Source: Methanomassiliicoccaceae archaeon UBA328
Lineage (GTDB): Archaea; Thermoplasmatota; Thermoplasmata; Methanomassiliicoccales; Methanomethylophilaceae
DNA length: 64,000 nt
Assembly (NCBI GenBank): GCA_002506905.1
Contig: DAYM01000007.1
Coordinates: 68,489-132,488 of the forward strand
Reading direction: 5' to 3'
Made by a program: the position numbers and the translations under genes
Part shown: positions 17,444 to 24,909 of the stretch, one piece after another
How the letters are laid out: every line of letters begins with the position of its first letter
How positions within the stretch are numbered: the first letter of the stretch is position 1
The notes under the pieces: model-generated
What the model was told of the DNA's origin: nothing
The model's database searches: none
Seen by the model: only the letters and a program-made list of their open reading frames with translations

Positions 17444-17583
17444 ATGACGACGCTGACCCCACAGGGATACAGGAACAGGCTTATCGACAGTACGGTCGAA
17501 GATTATCTCAAAGCATTCGGAGCCGTCAGTATCCGCGGCCCGACGGCGTATTCGTGATACCTATAACGATTCTGAGGGACTGA
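17444..17583 (+). pseudogene. DUF4143-type ATPase reduced to its two ends by an internal deletion
   Basis: From ATG 17444 the translation is MTTLTPQGYRNRLIDSTVED then YLKAFGAVSIRGP, which is the N-terminus of the DUF4143 ATPase family just before its Walker A loop. Immediately after, in the next frame, the sequence reads RPDGVFVIPITILRD and stops at 17581-17583, which is the family's C-terminal end. About 1.2 kb of the normal gene is missing, and the join lies in CGCGGCCCGACGG, where both ends share short GC-rich identity. As written, the frame from 17444 ends at TGA 17555-17557. No functional ATPase can be made. Confidence 0.8.
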
Positions 17584-17624
17584 CCGCGCCGTATCATTAC
17601 TCCATTAACGGTCAGTACTGCTGT

Positions 17625-17671
17625 TTATAATGTACAATTTACGATAATTATTATGATTTTGTACATTATAA
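17625..17671. repeat. perfect 13-bp inverted repeat
   Basis: TTATAATGTACAA (17625-17637) and its exact complement TTGTACATTATAA (17659-17671) flank a 21-bp AT-rich loop. It lies between the ATPase relic and the end of taw2. It could be a cruciform, a regulator site or a bidirectional end signal; there is no intact gene promoter here for it to serve. Confidence 0.6.
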
Positions 17672-17706
17672 GCGACAGGACCGCTCCAAGCATCGGCTTC
17701 GGCATC

Positions 17707-18732
17707 TCATAAGATGCGGACATCCGCAACATAATGGGAAACAGAGGGTGCGAATGATTTCACTTCGCGGACCATCTCCACCCTGAACCCTTCCCTGCCG
17801 CACGCGCGCGTGAAGATCTCTTCTATCTTTTCTTTGTATTCGTGAACATAGAAGGTATCGTGATAGTGTATGATCCCGCCCTTCTTGATCATCTTCAATG
17901 CCTTCGGCAGGAATTCGGATGTCCTCTGAACATATCCCATGAGAATGCGGTCTGCGAAATGGGCACCCAAAAGCGCACGGTTGTCTGCCAGGATCGGTAT
18001 GACGATGTCACCGACATCGTTGATCTCTATATTCTTCACCAGAAAACAATACGAATCGGGATTCTTCTCGCACGCGAATATCCTTCTGGCGCCGGAATAT
18101 TTTGCCAACGGAAGTGTGAAGTACCCGATGCCCGCGAACATGTCCACAACGATCTCTCCAGTACAGTCCTGCTCCCTCATGCGGTATCTCTCGTCTGTGT
18201 TCCCGGATGCGAACATCACCTTGCTGACGTCGAAGAAATATCTGATGCCGTTCTCCAGCCTGACGGATTCCGTACCCGTCCCGTAGATGACCTCCATGCT
18301 GGGCCTGCGGAACTCTCCGGATACTCCGTGCGAGTCCACGCATACGGTATCGACCTCCAGGATCTTCGCGTACACTCTGCCGATGCGCTCTTTGTACGGA
18401 TCGCACTTGGGATCCATCTTCAGAACGACGATGCTGCCCACATACTCCCATTTCATCGGAAGTGCGGATCTGATGTCTTCGGGGAGATCGGACATCTCTT
18501 CCATTATGCGTTCCTGAGGGGACCTTCTTTCCAAAGTGTATGCGGGACCTTCGGTCAGTTCATACCCCATTTGAATAAAACGGTCTTCCCGGCCTTCGGC
18601 GACGGGGACGAGCCTGAATGCGTCCTCCTTGGCTATCTTGGCGGAACGGTCGATGAGTTCGAGTTTGAGAAAATTGGGAATTGCCTCGGGGGCTTCGGAT
18701 ACGGGGATCTTCGCAAATGTGACGACCCTCAT
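17707..18732 (-). CDS. taw2: Trm5/Taw2-family tRNA-modifying enzyme, probably Taw2
   Basis: 341 residues. The C-terminal Rossmann domain shows motif I VVDMFAGIGYFTLPLAK, then ACEKNPDSY and DNR. The motif after it is DRILMGYVQRTSEFLPKAL and GGIIHYHDT. Trm5 methyltransferases have an NLP-type motif at this place, while Taw2 enzymes have GYV and transfer an aminocarboxypropyl group from SAM to 4-demethylwyosine at tRNA-Phe G37. I therefore favour Taw2, a step in wyosine-type base synthesis. The N-terminal 130 residues are the family's tRNA-binding part. It lies 19 bases after the transaldolase gene on the same strand. Confidence 0.75.
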   Translation of the reverse strand: MRVVTFAKIPVSEAPEAIPNFLKLELIDRSAKIAKEDAFRLVPVAEGREDRFIQMGYELTEGPAYTLERRSPQERIMEEMSDLPEDIRSALPMKWEYVGSIVVLKMDPKCDPYKERIGRVYAKILEVDTVCVDSHGVSGEFRRPSMEVIYGTGTESVRLENGIRYFFDVSKVMFASGNTDERYRMREQDCTGEIVVDMFAGIGYFTLPLAKYSGARRIFACEKNPDSYCFLVKNIEINDVGDIVIPILADNRALLGAHFADRILMGYVQRTSEFLPKALKMIKKGGIIHYHDTFYVHEYKEKIEEIFTRACGREGFRVEMVREVKSFAPSVSHYVADVRIL

Positions 18733-18751
18733 ATCCTCGGCCCCGTCGGTA

Positions 18752-19399
18752 TCAGTTTTTGTTTACCTTGCTGTAATCTGCGATGAACTTCTGGATACCC
18801 TCATCCGTCTTGGGGTGGGATACCATCATCTTCAGCACGTTGTAGGGGATGGTAGCGATATCGCATCCCATCTCTGCCACTTCGATGACATGCGCAGGTC
18901 CCCTGATGGATGCTGCGATGACCTCGGTGTCGAAGTCGTAGTTCATGAAGATCTGCATGATGTCGCCGACGAGGTCGCATCCGTGGAGTCCGATATCGTC
19001 GAGACGTCCTACGAAGGGCGAGACGTACCTTGCACCCGCCTTTGCGGCCAGAAGTGCCTGCTGTGCGGAAAAGATCAATGTAACGTTGACATCGATGCCT
19101 TCCGAGGAAAGGACCTTTGTTGCTTTCAGCGTCTCGATGCACATGGGCAGTTTGACGTTGATGTTGGGGTAGATCGCCGCGAGCTTGCGTCCTTCTGCGA
19201 TCATTCCTTCCGCATCGAGGGACATTGCCTCTGCGGAGATGGGTCCGTCGACGATCTTCGCGATTTCCTTCACGCGTGTGGGTGTATCGACGCCTTCCTT
19301 CGCGATGAGGCTAGGGTTTGTGGTGACTCCGTCGAGGATCCCCCAGCTGTTTACCTCTTTGATCATGTCAAGATTTGCAGTGTCTATGAATATCTTCAT
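18752..19399 (-). CDS. tal: transaldolase (short TalC/MipB type)
   Basis: 215 residues, the short single-domain class. It begins MKIFIDTANLDMIKEVNSWG; the Schiff-base Lys lies in INVKLPM, followed by NVTLIFSAQQALLAAKAGA and YVSPFVGRLDD. It transfers a dihydroxyacetone unit between sugar phosphates in the non-oxidative pentose phosphate pathway; fructose-6-phosphate aldolase is the alternative activity in this subfamily. Encoded just after the two transketolase halves, which supports transaldolase. Confidence 0.9.
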   Translation of the reverse strand: MKIFIDTANLDMIKEVNSWGILDGVTTNPSLIAKEGVDTPTRVKEIAKIVDGPISAEAMSLDAEGMIAEGRKLAAIYPNINVKLPMCIETLKATKVLSSEGIDVNVTLIFSAQQALLAAKAGARYVSPFVGRLDDIGLHGCDLVGDIMQIFMNYDFDTEVIAASIRGPAHVIEVAEMGCDIATIPYNVLKMMVSHPKTDEGIQKFIADYSKVNKN

Positions 19400-19404
19400 T
19401 CTGA

Positions 19405-20349
19405 TTACTCCTTCTTAGCGATAGAGGCCTTCGCCGCTGCGACCACGTCGTCTGCGGTCAGACCGTACTTCTTGAACAGTTCGTCGGGCTTTCCCGATTC
19501 GCCGAATGTGTCACGGGTGCCTACCCTCATCAGAGGTGACGGCATCTCCTGTGAAAGGAACTCCGCCACTGCCGAACCCAGACCGCCGATGATGCTGTGC
19601 TCTTCTGCAGTGACCGCGCATCCGGTCTTGCCGACGGATGCCGCTATTGCCTCTGTGTCCAGAGGTTTGATCGTGGCCATGTTGATGACCTCCGCGCTTA
19701 TGCCTTCGGAAGCAAGGATCTCCGCCGCATCGAGACATACGGACACCATCTGTCCCGTACCGATGAGCGTGACATCGCTTCCCTCTCTCATGACATGCGC
19801 CTTTCCGATGACGAAGGGCGCGCCCTCCTCTGTGATGCAGGGGAATTCGGCACGTCCGAGCCTCATGTAGACCGGACCGTCATAATCCGCGATCGCTTTC
19901 GTGGCCATGTAGGTCTCGTACGCATCGGCGGGAGATATCACCGTCATGTTCGGAAGTGCGCGCATGATCGCCATGTCCTCGAGGGCCTGATGCGATGCTC
20001 CGTCCTCTCCCACGCTGATACCGCTGTGGGTAGCTACGATCTTCACATTCATCTTCGGATATGCGACGGCGAGCCTGATCTGCTCCCAGCACCTTCCGGT
20101 GGCGAAAACGGCGAATGTGGATGCAAATGCGATCTTCCCGGATGCCGCCAGGCCGGATGCGATACCGACCATGTTCTGTTCCGCGATACCGCACTCGATG
20201 AATCTCTCGGGTGCGACCTTCTTGAATTCCGAGGTCTTGGTAGACCCTGCAAGGTCCGCATCGAGAACGTACACGTTCTCCTTCTCTGCGGCAAGATCTG
20301 CAAGGGCCTTTCCGTAATAGTTGCGCTGTGCAAGCTTCTGTCCGGTCAC
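19405..20349 (-). CDS. transketolase, C-terminal subunit
   Basis: 314 residues covering the pyrimidine-binding and C-terminal domains of transketolase. The catalytic Glu lies in RFIECGIAEQNMVGIASGL; THSGISVGEDGASHQALED is the domain's next signature. Split transketolase is usual in archaea. The start is GTG at 20349, overlapping the stop of the N-terminal subunit as GTGA, so the two halves are translationally coupled. It provides the C5/C4 sugar exchange that, with transaldolase, makes ribose 5-phosphate without an oxidative branch. Confidence 0.94.
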   Translation of the reverse strand: MTGQKLAQRNYYGKALADLAAEKENVYVLDADLAGSTKTSEFKKVAPERFIECGIAEQNMVGIASGLAASGKIAFASTFAVFATGRCWEQIRLAVAYPKMNVKIVATHSGISVGEDGASHQALEDMAIMRALPNMTVISPADAYETYMATKAIADYDGPVYMRLGRAEFPCITEEGAPFVIGKAHVMREGSDVTLIGTGQMVSVCLDAAEILASEGISAEVINMATIKPLDTEAIAASVGKTGCAVTAEEHSIIGGLGSAVAEFLSQEMPSPLMRVGTRDTFGESGKPDELFKKYGLTADDVVAAAKASIAKKE

Positions 20350-21173
20350 TGTATGACCTCCTTGAGCTCTTTGACAGCCTGAAGATACTCTTCATGGTTG
20401 CATGCCTTTCCGTGGAATCCGGCGTTGTTCTCCATGAAGGACACTCCTTTTCCTTTGACCGTGTTCATGATGATGACCGTCGGGTTCTTCCTGGATGCCT
20501 TCGCCTTGTCGCATGCATCGAGGATCTGACGGATGTTGTGTCCGTTGATGACGATGACATTCCAACCGAATGCCCTCCATTTCTCGGGCAGGGGGTCCAA
20601 TGCCATGGCATCCTCCGTGTTGCCGGTGATCTGAAGGCGGTTGCGGTCCACGACGGCTATGAGATTGCTGAGTCCGTAGTGGTGGGCGAACATCGCAGCT
20701 TCCCAGTTCTGGCCGCTCTGAAGTTCTCCGTCTCCGAGAAGACAGTACGTCCTGTAGTCCTTCCCGTCGCGTTTTCCGGCAAGTGCGATCCCGCATGACA
20801 TGCTGAGACCCTGACCGAGGGATCCCGTGGACATCTCCACGCCGGGAACCTTTCCGCGGACCGGATGTCCCTGAAGGTGAGAACCCAGCTTTCTGAGTGT
20901 GATAAGCTCGTCCTTGGGGAAATATCCCGACTCGGCCAATGCGGCGTACAAAACGGGCGCCACATGGCCTTTGGAAAGGACGAATCTGTCCCTGTCCTCC
21001 CACTGCGGGTTGGCAGGGTCGTGTCTCAATATACGGAAGTACAGCGCGGCCATGAAATCGGCCGCTGACAGAGAACCTCCGGGATGACCCGAATTGGCCG
21101 CTGCCGTCATCTCAATTACATCCAATCTGAGGATGTTCGCCATGTTGGCTATCTGATTGGCGCTGTATTCCAT
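20346..21173 (-). CDS. transketolase, N-terminal (ThDP-binding) subunit
   Basis: 275 residues. The thiamine diphosphate motif reads GDGELQSGQNWEAAMFAHHY and continues with the expected Asn (LSNLIAVVDRNRLQ). AAANSGHPGGSLSAADFM is the N-terminal signature. I start at ATG 21173; the open frame extends 18 codons further into the space before PCNA without family similarity. It lies 13 bases after the PCNA gene, which makes a TFS-PCNA-transketolase-transaldolase transcription unit likely. Confidence 0.93.
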   Translation of the reverse strand: MEYSANQIANMANILRLDVIEMTAAANSGHPGGSLSAADFMAALYFRILRHDPANPQWEDRDRFVLSKGHVAPVLYAALAESGYFPKDELITLRKLGSHLQGHPVRGKVPGVEMSTGSLGQGLSMSCGIALAGKRDGKDYRTYCLLGDGELQSGQNWEAAMFAHHYGLSNLIAVVDRNRLQITGNTEDAMALDPLPEKWRAFGWNVIVINGHNIRQILDACDKAKASRKNPTVIIMNTVKGKGVSFMENNAGFHGKACNHEEYLQAVKELKEVIQ

Positions 21174-21186
21174 GCAGACCACCGTT

Positions 21187-21924
21187 TCAATCGCTCTCGA
21201 TCCTCGGAGCGAGGAAGTAACATACATTGGCCTCGCCGTTGGCGAGTCCGAACAGCATCCTCACGGGATAGTCGTTGTCCAGCTCTATGACGACCTCTGT
21301 ACCCGAAGGCACCGCCTTGACAAGGTTGGAGAAGTAGTCCAGAGGGAACAGACTGCACACGGGCGTGGATGCGTCAAGGCTTACAAGGTCGCCCTTGTCT
21401 ACCCTGAGGCTTGCGTAATCCGTGTCGCCCTCGCATGAGAGCTCGAATCCTTCGGGATCCGCTTTGAGCGAGATGTGGTCCGAGATGGACTCTGCCGCAC
21501 GGATACCTTTCTGAAGCTGATCGATGGAGATGCCGATCTTGGCGGAAAGTGTGAGCTGGGGGACCTTTGCGTCGCTCATACTTGATGTGTCCACAAGGTT
21601 CATGCGCCTCGTGATGTTTCCGATCTTGAAGACAAGCCTTCCCTGCGTCTCATCCTGCTCCATCGTGATGATGTCGCCGGGCCCGGCGAGTTTGAGAACA
21701 GATTTCACTTTGTCCAGATCGAGACCGATCTCGGTCTCGCTGGCGGAATATGATTCGAATGCTTTTGCTCCTACATTGAGCTCGATCATGGCTACATGCG
21801 CAGGATCGACGGCCTTGAGGCTCATGCCATCCTGGTCTATGGTGAACTTTACCTCATCGATGAGGGTGGAAATGATATTCACGAGCCCTTTCAGTGTCTC
21901 TGATTTGATTTCTGCTTTGAACAT
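21187..21924 (-). CDS. pcn: DNA polymerase sliding clamp (PCNA)
   Basis: 245 residues, the standard length of an archaeal PCNA subunit. It begins MFKAEIKSETLKGLVNIIST and has LKAVDPAHVAMIEL and the C-terminal YFLAPRIESD, near the site that binds PIP-box partners. The trimer encircles DNA and tethers polymerase, ligase and nucleases. I start at ATG 21924, preceded by GAGGTG at good spacing; the longer frame runs into TFS. It is cotranscribed with TFS upstream and transketolase downstream. Confidence 0.96.
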   Translation of the reverse strand: MFKAEIKSETLKGLVNIISTLIDEVKFTIDQDGMSLKAVDPAHVAMIELNVGAKAFESYSASETEIGLDLDKVKSVLKLAGPGDIITMEQDETQGRLVFKIGNITRRMNLVDTSSMSDAKVPQLTLSAKIGISIDQLQKGIRAAESISDHISLKADPEGFELSCEGDTDYASLRVDKGDLVSLDASTPVCSLFPLDYFSNLVKAVPSGTEVVIELDNDYPVRMLFGLANGEANVCYFLAPRIESD

Positions 21925-21938
21925 AATGGGCACCTCGG

Positions 21939-22241
21939 TTAGTACTCTCTCCAAGAGTGGTTGCACTTGCAGCAACGGTAGATCCTGGTCTCAGGTTCAT
22001 CTGCGGCACGGGTCTGCCTGATGACGAAATATGCCTCAGTGTGTCCGCATTCGGGACAGGTTATACGTGTCTTGGGAAGCGTCGCAACGTTCTCTTTGAT
22101 GACAGTGGTCTCCCTGTTCTTCGATTCAGTCTTAAAAACCTGGCCCTTCCCCTTGTCGATGGGTTCCTTATTATCGCATGAATTACAGACGTAGAAACCG
22201 TCCTTCGGGAACATCATCGAACCGCATTTTGAGCAAAACAA
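21939..22241 (-). CDS. tfs: transcription elongation factor TFS
   Basis: About 100 residues with two zinc ribbons: FCSKCGSMMF...CNSCDN at the N-terminus and CPECGHTEAYF...CCKCNHSW at the C-terminus. The acidic loop (TRAADEPETRIYRC) carries the Asp-Glu pair needed to stimulate RNA cleavage by stalled RNA polymerase, so this is the active TFS and not an inhibitory paralogue. The protein must begin just before FCSKCG; the only suitable codon is TTG 22241 with GAGAGG nine bases upstream. A TATA-like TTTTAATA (22281-22288) and a CG tract (22303-22309) lie upstream. Confidence 0.92.
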   Translation of the reverse strand: MFCSKCGSMMFPKDGFYVCNSCDNKEPIDKGKGQVFKTESKNRETTVIKENVATLPKTRITCPECGHTEAYFVIRQTRAADEPETRIYRCCKCNHSWREY

Positions 22242-22310
22242 ACTAATCAGCCTCTCTTTTGCTCCTACATTGGGTGTACCTATTAAAACATTATCGGAAC
22301 ACACGCGCGT

Positions 22311-23087
22311 TCAATAAGGGCCTTTCTTGCGCTCGGACTTGTCCAGGATATCGGAGAAGGGACTTTCGTCCTCTTCTTCATCTGCGGAAGTGGACGAGGG
22401 CGAGACCGTGGTGGTCACCGTGTGCACCGTCGAGGATCCGGAAGATCTGCGGGATGCTCCCGACGGAGGCTCGGACCTGTACGATTCCGGATTGTCGTTG
22501 ACGTTGACCTTCTGGCTTGCGATGCAGTCGTCATATGATTGGAATCCCAGGGTCTTGTGCTTGGAATACAGTTCGACGGACCTTGCCGTAGGTCTTATCG
22601 CACCTTCCACCGCGCCGGTCGCCAACAGCTCTGCCGTCTCTTTTCTGACCTGACGGGAGAGCATTCCGCCGACCAATCCGAAGACGATCAGTATTCCCAA
22701 TTGGGAAAGTGCCAGCGACGAGGTTCCGTCTGTGAAGAACGCCGCCAGATACATACCGACCGCGGATGAGAGGCCGCTCATGTTCGCAGCCGCTTCGGAA
22801 GCGGGGACATCGGGGAATCCGCCTGCGGGAAGTATCAGTTTTGCAAGTCCCCACGCTATGAGGACGATAACAGAACCGACAGCAAATGAACACAGAGTGC
22901 CTTTGGTCATGGAGCCCGTCTTCCTTCCGGCAACGTATCCCGCAACCGCAGGACCTATCACGGGGATCCACCAAAGCACCAGAGAAAGGAATGCGCACAG
23001 CCCGACGGCCATACGAATATCGTATGTGTCGAACTTGATCGACCTGAGCTTTCCGGTGAAAGAGACAGTATCCTCGGCCATTTGCAT
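22311..23087 (-). CDS. four-helix membrane protein with a disordered C-terminal tail
   Basis: 258 residues, function unknown. Hydrophobic segments lie near residues 28-50, 56-78, 95-112 and 120-140, with a GYVAGRKTGS turn after the first that recurs in small archaeal membrane proteins. The last 70 residues are Ser/Thr-rich and acidic (SSTSADEEEDESPFSD) and probably cytoplasmic. ATG 23087 is predicted leaderless from a TATA-like TTTTATAAA at 23111-23119. No operon partner is evident; a similarly organised protein lies directly upstream on the same strand. Confidence 0.75.
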   Translation of the reverse strand: MQMAEDTVSFTGKLRSIKFDTYDIRMAVGLCAFLSLVLWWIPVIGPAVAGYVAGRKTGSMTKGTLCSFAVGSVIVLIAWGLAKLILPAGGFPDVPASEAAANMSGLSSAVGMYLAAFFTDGTSSLALSQLGILIVFGLVGGMLSRQVRKETAELLATGAVEGAIRPTARSVELYSKHKTLGFQSYDDCIASQKVNVNDNPESYRSEPPSGASRRSSGSSTVHTVTTTVSPSSTSADEEEDESPFSDILDKSERKKGPY

Positions 23088-23164
23088 CCCACACCCTTAT
23101 CGGGCTCTGCGTTTATAAAAACACAGTAAAAAAGTTTTGATTGAAATGGTTTGATTAGAAGGGC

Positions 23165-24628
23165 TTACTTCTTCGCCTTCTTCTTTTTCTTGGCGGCAGC
23201 GCGCTCGGCCTTGAGGTTCTCCTTCACGGCCTTTGCGATCTCCTCTCCCTGCTCCTTTCCGTCTGTGACGTCGGACTCAAGGAAACGGAACACTGTCCAT
23301 CCTTCGGACCTGAGCGTATCGTCAATGGATGTGTCTCCCATCTCGGGAACGACATACACGGCGACCTTACCCTTCACGAACGCAACGGGTATGCTGTGCT
23401 CTCCGTAGTCCCTTCTGCATCTGAGACCTTTGTTCCAAGCCGCCCTTCTTACCAATGCATCGGGCGTGTCTTCGACAATCTCGTATTCCTCGTCAAGACC
23501 CTCATCGTCTGAAGATTCCTCGATCGGCTCTTCGACAGGGAGCTCTTCCTCTACAGGTTCAGGTACGGGTTCGGGTTCCGGTACGGGTTCCGGTACGGGT
23601 TCTGCCATGGGCTCTTCCTTGACAGGTTCAGGTACGGGTTCCGGCACAGGCTCGGCCTTGGGTTCCTCCTTGACCGGCTCTGGCACAGGCTCCTGTTTCA
23701 CAGGTTTTGCCTTGGGCTCTTCCTTGACAGGCGCAGGTTCTGCCTTGGCTGCAGGGACCTGCGTCTCTTTCTTCTTCTCACGGGCCGCCGCTGCTTCTCT
23801 TGAGCTCATGACCTTGAGCTTGGGAAGTTCTTCGGTCTTCTTCTCGGCGGGTTTGGGTTCCTGTGCAGGCTTTGCCGCTTCCTTCTTCGGAGCTTCGGCC
23901 TTGGCTGCAGGCACCTCTTTCTTGGGAGCCTCTTTCTTTTTATCGTTCTTGACCGGGACCGTGGCGGGCGCGGGCTTCACAGGCTTGGTCTTCTTGGACT
24001 CCTGTGCCTGTTTGACGGCCGCTTTCTTCTTCTCCTCGTTCTCGGCCTTCTTCTTGGACTCTTTCTTCGCGGGTTTGTCCTCGACGGCGTGTGTGTTCTC
24101 TCCGAAATAGGAGATCGCACCTACGGCGATCCAAATCGCGGTGAAGATGGCGAATGCGAATCCCATGATGAGATCGAGTGCGGCGGATGCCGCGACCAGG
24201 ATCAGGAATATCGCGGATATGGTCATGAGGACCTTCTGATCGGTGACCCAGTTGTATGCGGCCTCTCCGAGGATCGCGAGTATCACGATGATCTCGAATA
24301 CCAAAAGGACAATGCTGTTCACTTCGGTGACTCCGAGGACGATCAGCACAACAGCACCTATTATGATGAGGATACTGTAGATCTTGGCGATGAACGCCTC
24401 GCCTTTGTTATGAATGAAAAGACCTGCACCGTATACCAGACCCAGCACGCCCGCTATTGCGCAGCCTGCCATATAGATGGCCGTTTTACCCAGTTCAGTG
24501 ATATTATTGATGCCGATATCGAAACCGCTCGTTATAAGCGCGGCTGCGAACAGCGTGATCAGATACACAACAGCAGCCAGTATCCCGGAAATACCGAGGA
24601 CCTTGCCGTTGCTAAATGTTGCTCCCAT
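23165..24628 (-). CDS. DUF998-like membrane protein fused through a Pro-Glu-Lys linker to a Vsr/DUF559-like domain
   Basis: 487 residues in three parts. Residues 1-172 hold about six helices with an ITELGKTAIYMAGCAIAGVLG segment resembling DUF998 proteins such as the one at 48587. Residues 175-385 are a low-complexity linker of Lys/Ala and then Pro-Glu-Val repeats. Residues 390-475 read RRAAWNKGLRCRRDYGEH, IPVAFVKGKVAVYVV, then LRSEGWTVFRFLESDV, which follows the Vsr/DUF559 endonuclease pattern. The catalytic Asp expected before the hydrophobic strand is Val (IPVAF), so nuclease activity is doubtful. The tail is Lys-rich. The domain assignments are by eye. Confidence 0.65.
   Translation of the reverse strand: MGATFSNGKVLGISGILAAVVYLITLFAAALITSGFDIGINNITELGKTAIYMAGCAIAGVLGLVYGAGLFIHNKGEAFIAKIYSILIIIGAVVLIVLGVTEVNSIVLLVFEIIVILAILGEAAYNWVTDQKVLMTISAIFLILVAASAALDLIMGFAFAIFTAIWIAVGAISYFGENTHAVEDKPAKKESKKKAENEEKKKAAVKQAQESKKTKPVKPAPATVPVKNDKKKEAPKKEVPAAKAEAPKKEAAKPAQEPKPAEKKTEELPKLKVMSSREAAAAREKKKETQVPAAKAEPAPVKEEPKAKPVKQEPVPEPVKEEPKAEPVPEPVPEPVKEEPMAEPVPEPVPEPEPVPEPVEEELPVEEPIEESSDDEGLDEEYEIVEDTPDALVRRAAWNKGLRCRRDYGEHSIPVAFVKGKVAVYVVPEMGDTSIDDTLRSEGWTVFRFLESDVTDGKEQGEEIAKAVKENLKAERAAAKKKKKAKK
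23545..23745 (-). repeat. coding tandem repeats of a Pro-Glu-Val unit
   Basis: Short degenerate repeats of about 12-18 bases encode EPVPEPV and KEEPKAEPV units in the linker of the membrane protein gene. The repeated DNA could change length by slippage. It is protein-coding, not a CRISPR array. Confidence 0.7.
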
Positions 24629-24909
24629 ATTTCAGATACCCACATACTCATTTTTGTAGTTGTCGATGGTTGTGGGTCTTTTCAAATTGGAAAAATGCGG
24701 ACATATCCGACATAGGAATAGTGTTATCACGGCACTGCGAGGGTAAGTTAAATATATAGTGATTATGTCTCCTATAATATCACCTATAATGCGGGGCAAT
24801 TGAAGAGCCCTACATCATCATCACAGTCAAAGGGGTCTGCGCCGGTGTGCCAGCCTCTTTTCACAGACCTCCGCACGACGAAGGTCAAATTACGAAAAGG
24901 AGATTAACT
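24629..24909 (+). promoter_or_regulatory. long leader of the beta-CASP nuclease gene
   Basis: No gene is seen here. Several TATA-like stretches occur (AAATATATA near 24750-24758; a direct repeat CCTATAAT at 24771-24778 and 24783-24790). If one of these drives transcription, the leader before ATG 24910 is about 95-130 nt, much longer than the leaderless norm of this window. It can fold: GGGGTCTG (about 24832-24839) pairs with CAGACCTC (24865-24872), with one G-U. Confidence 0.45.

Noticed and set aside
23545..23745. Short regular repeats resembling a repeat array
   Set aside because: They are in-frame Pro-Glu-Val codons of a linker, too short and degenerate for CRISPR, with no spacers.
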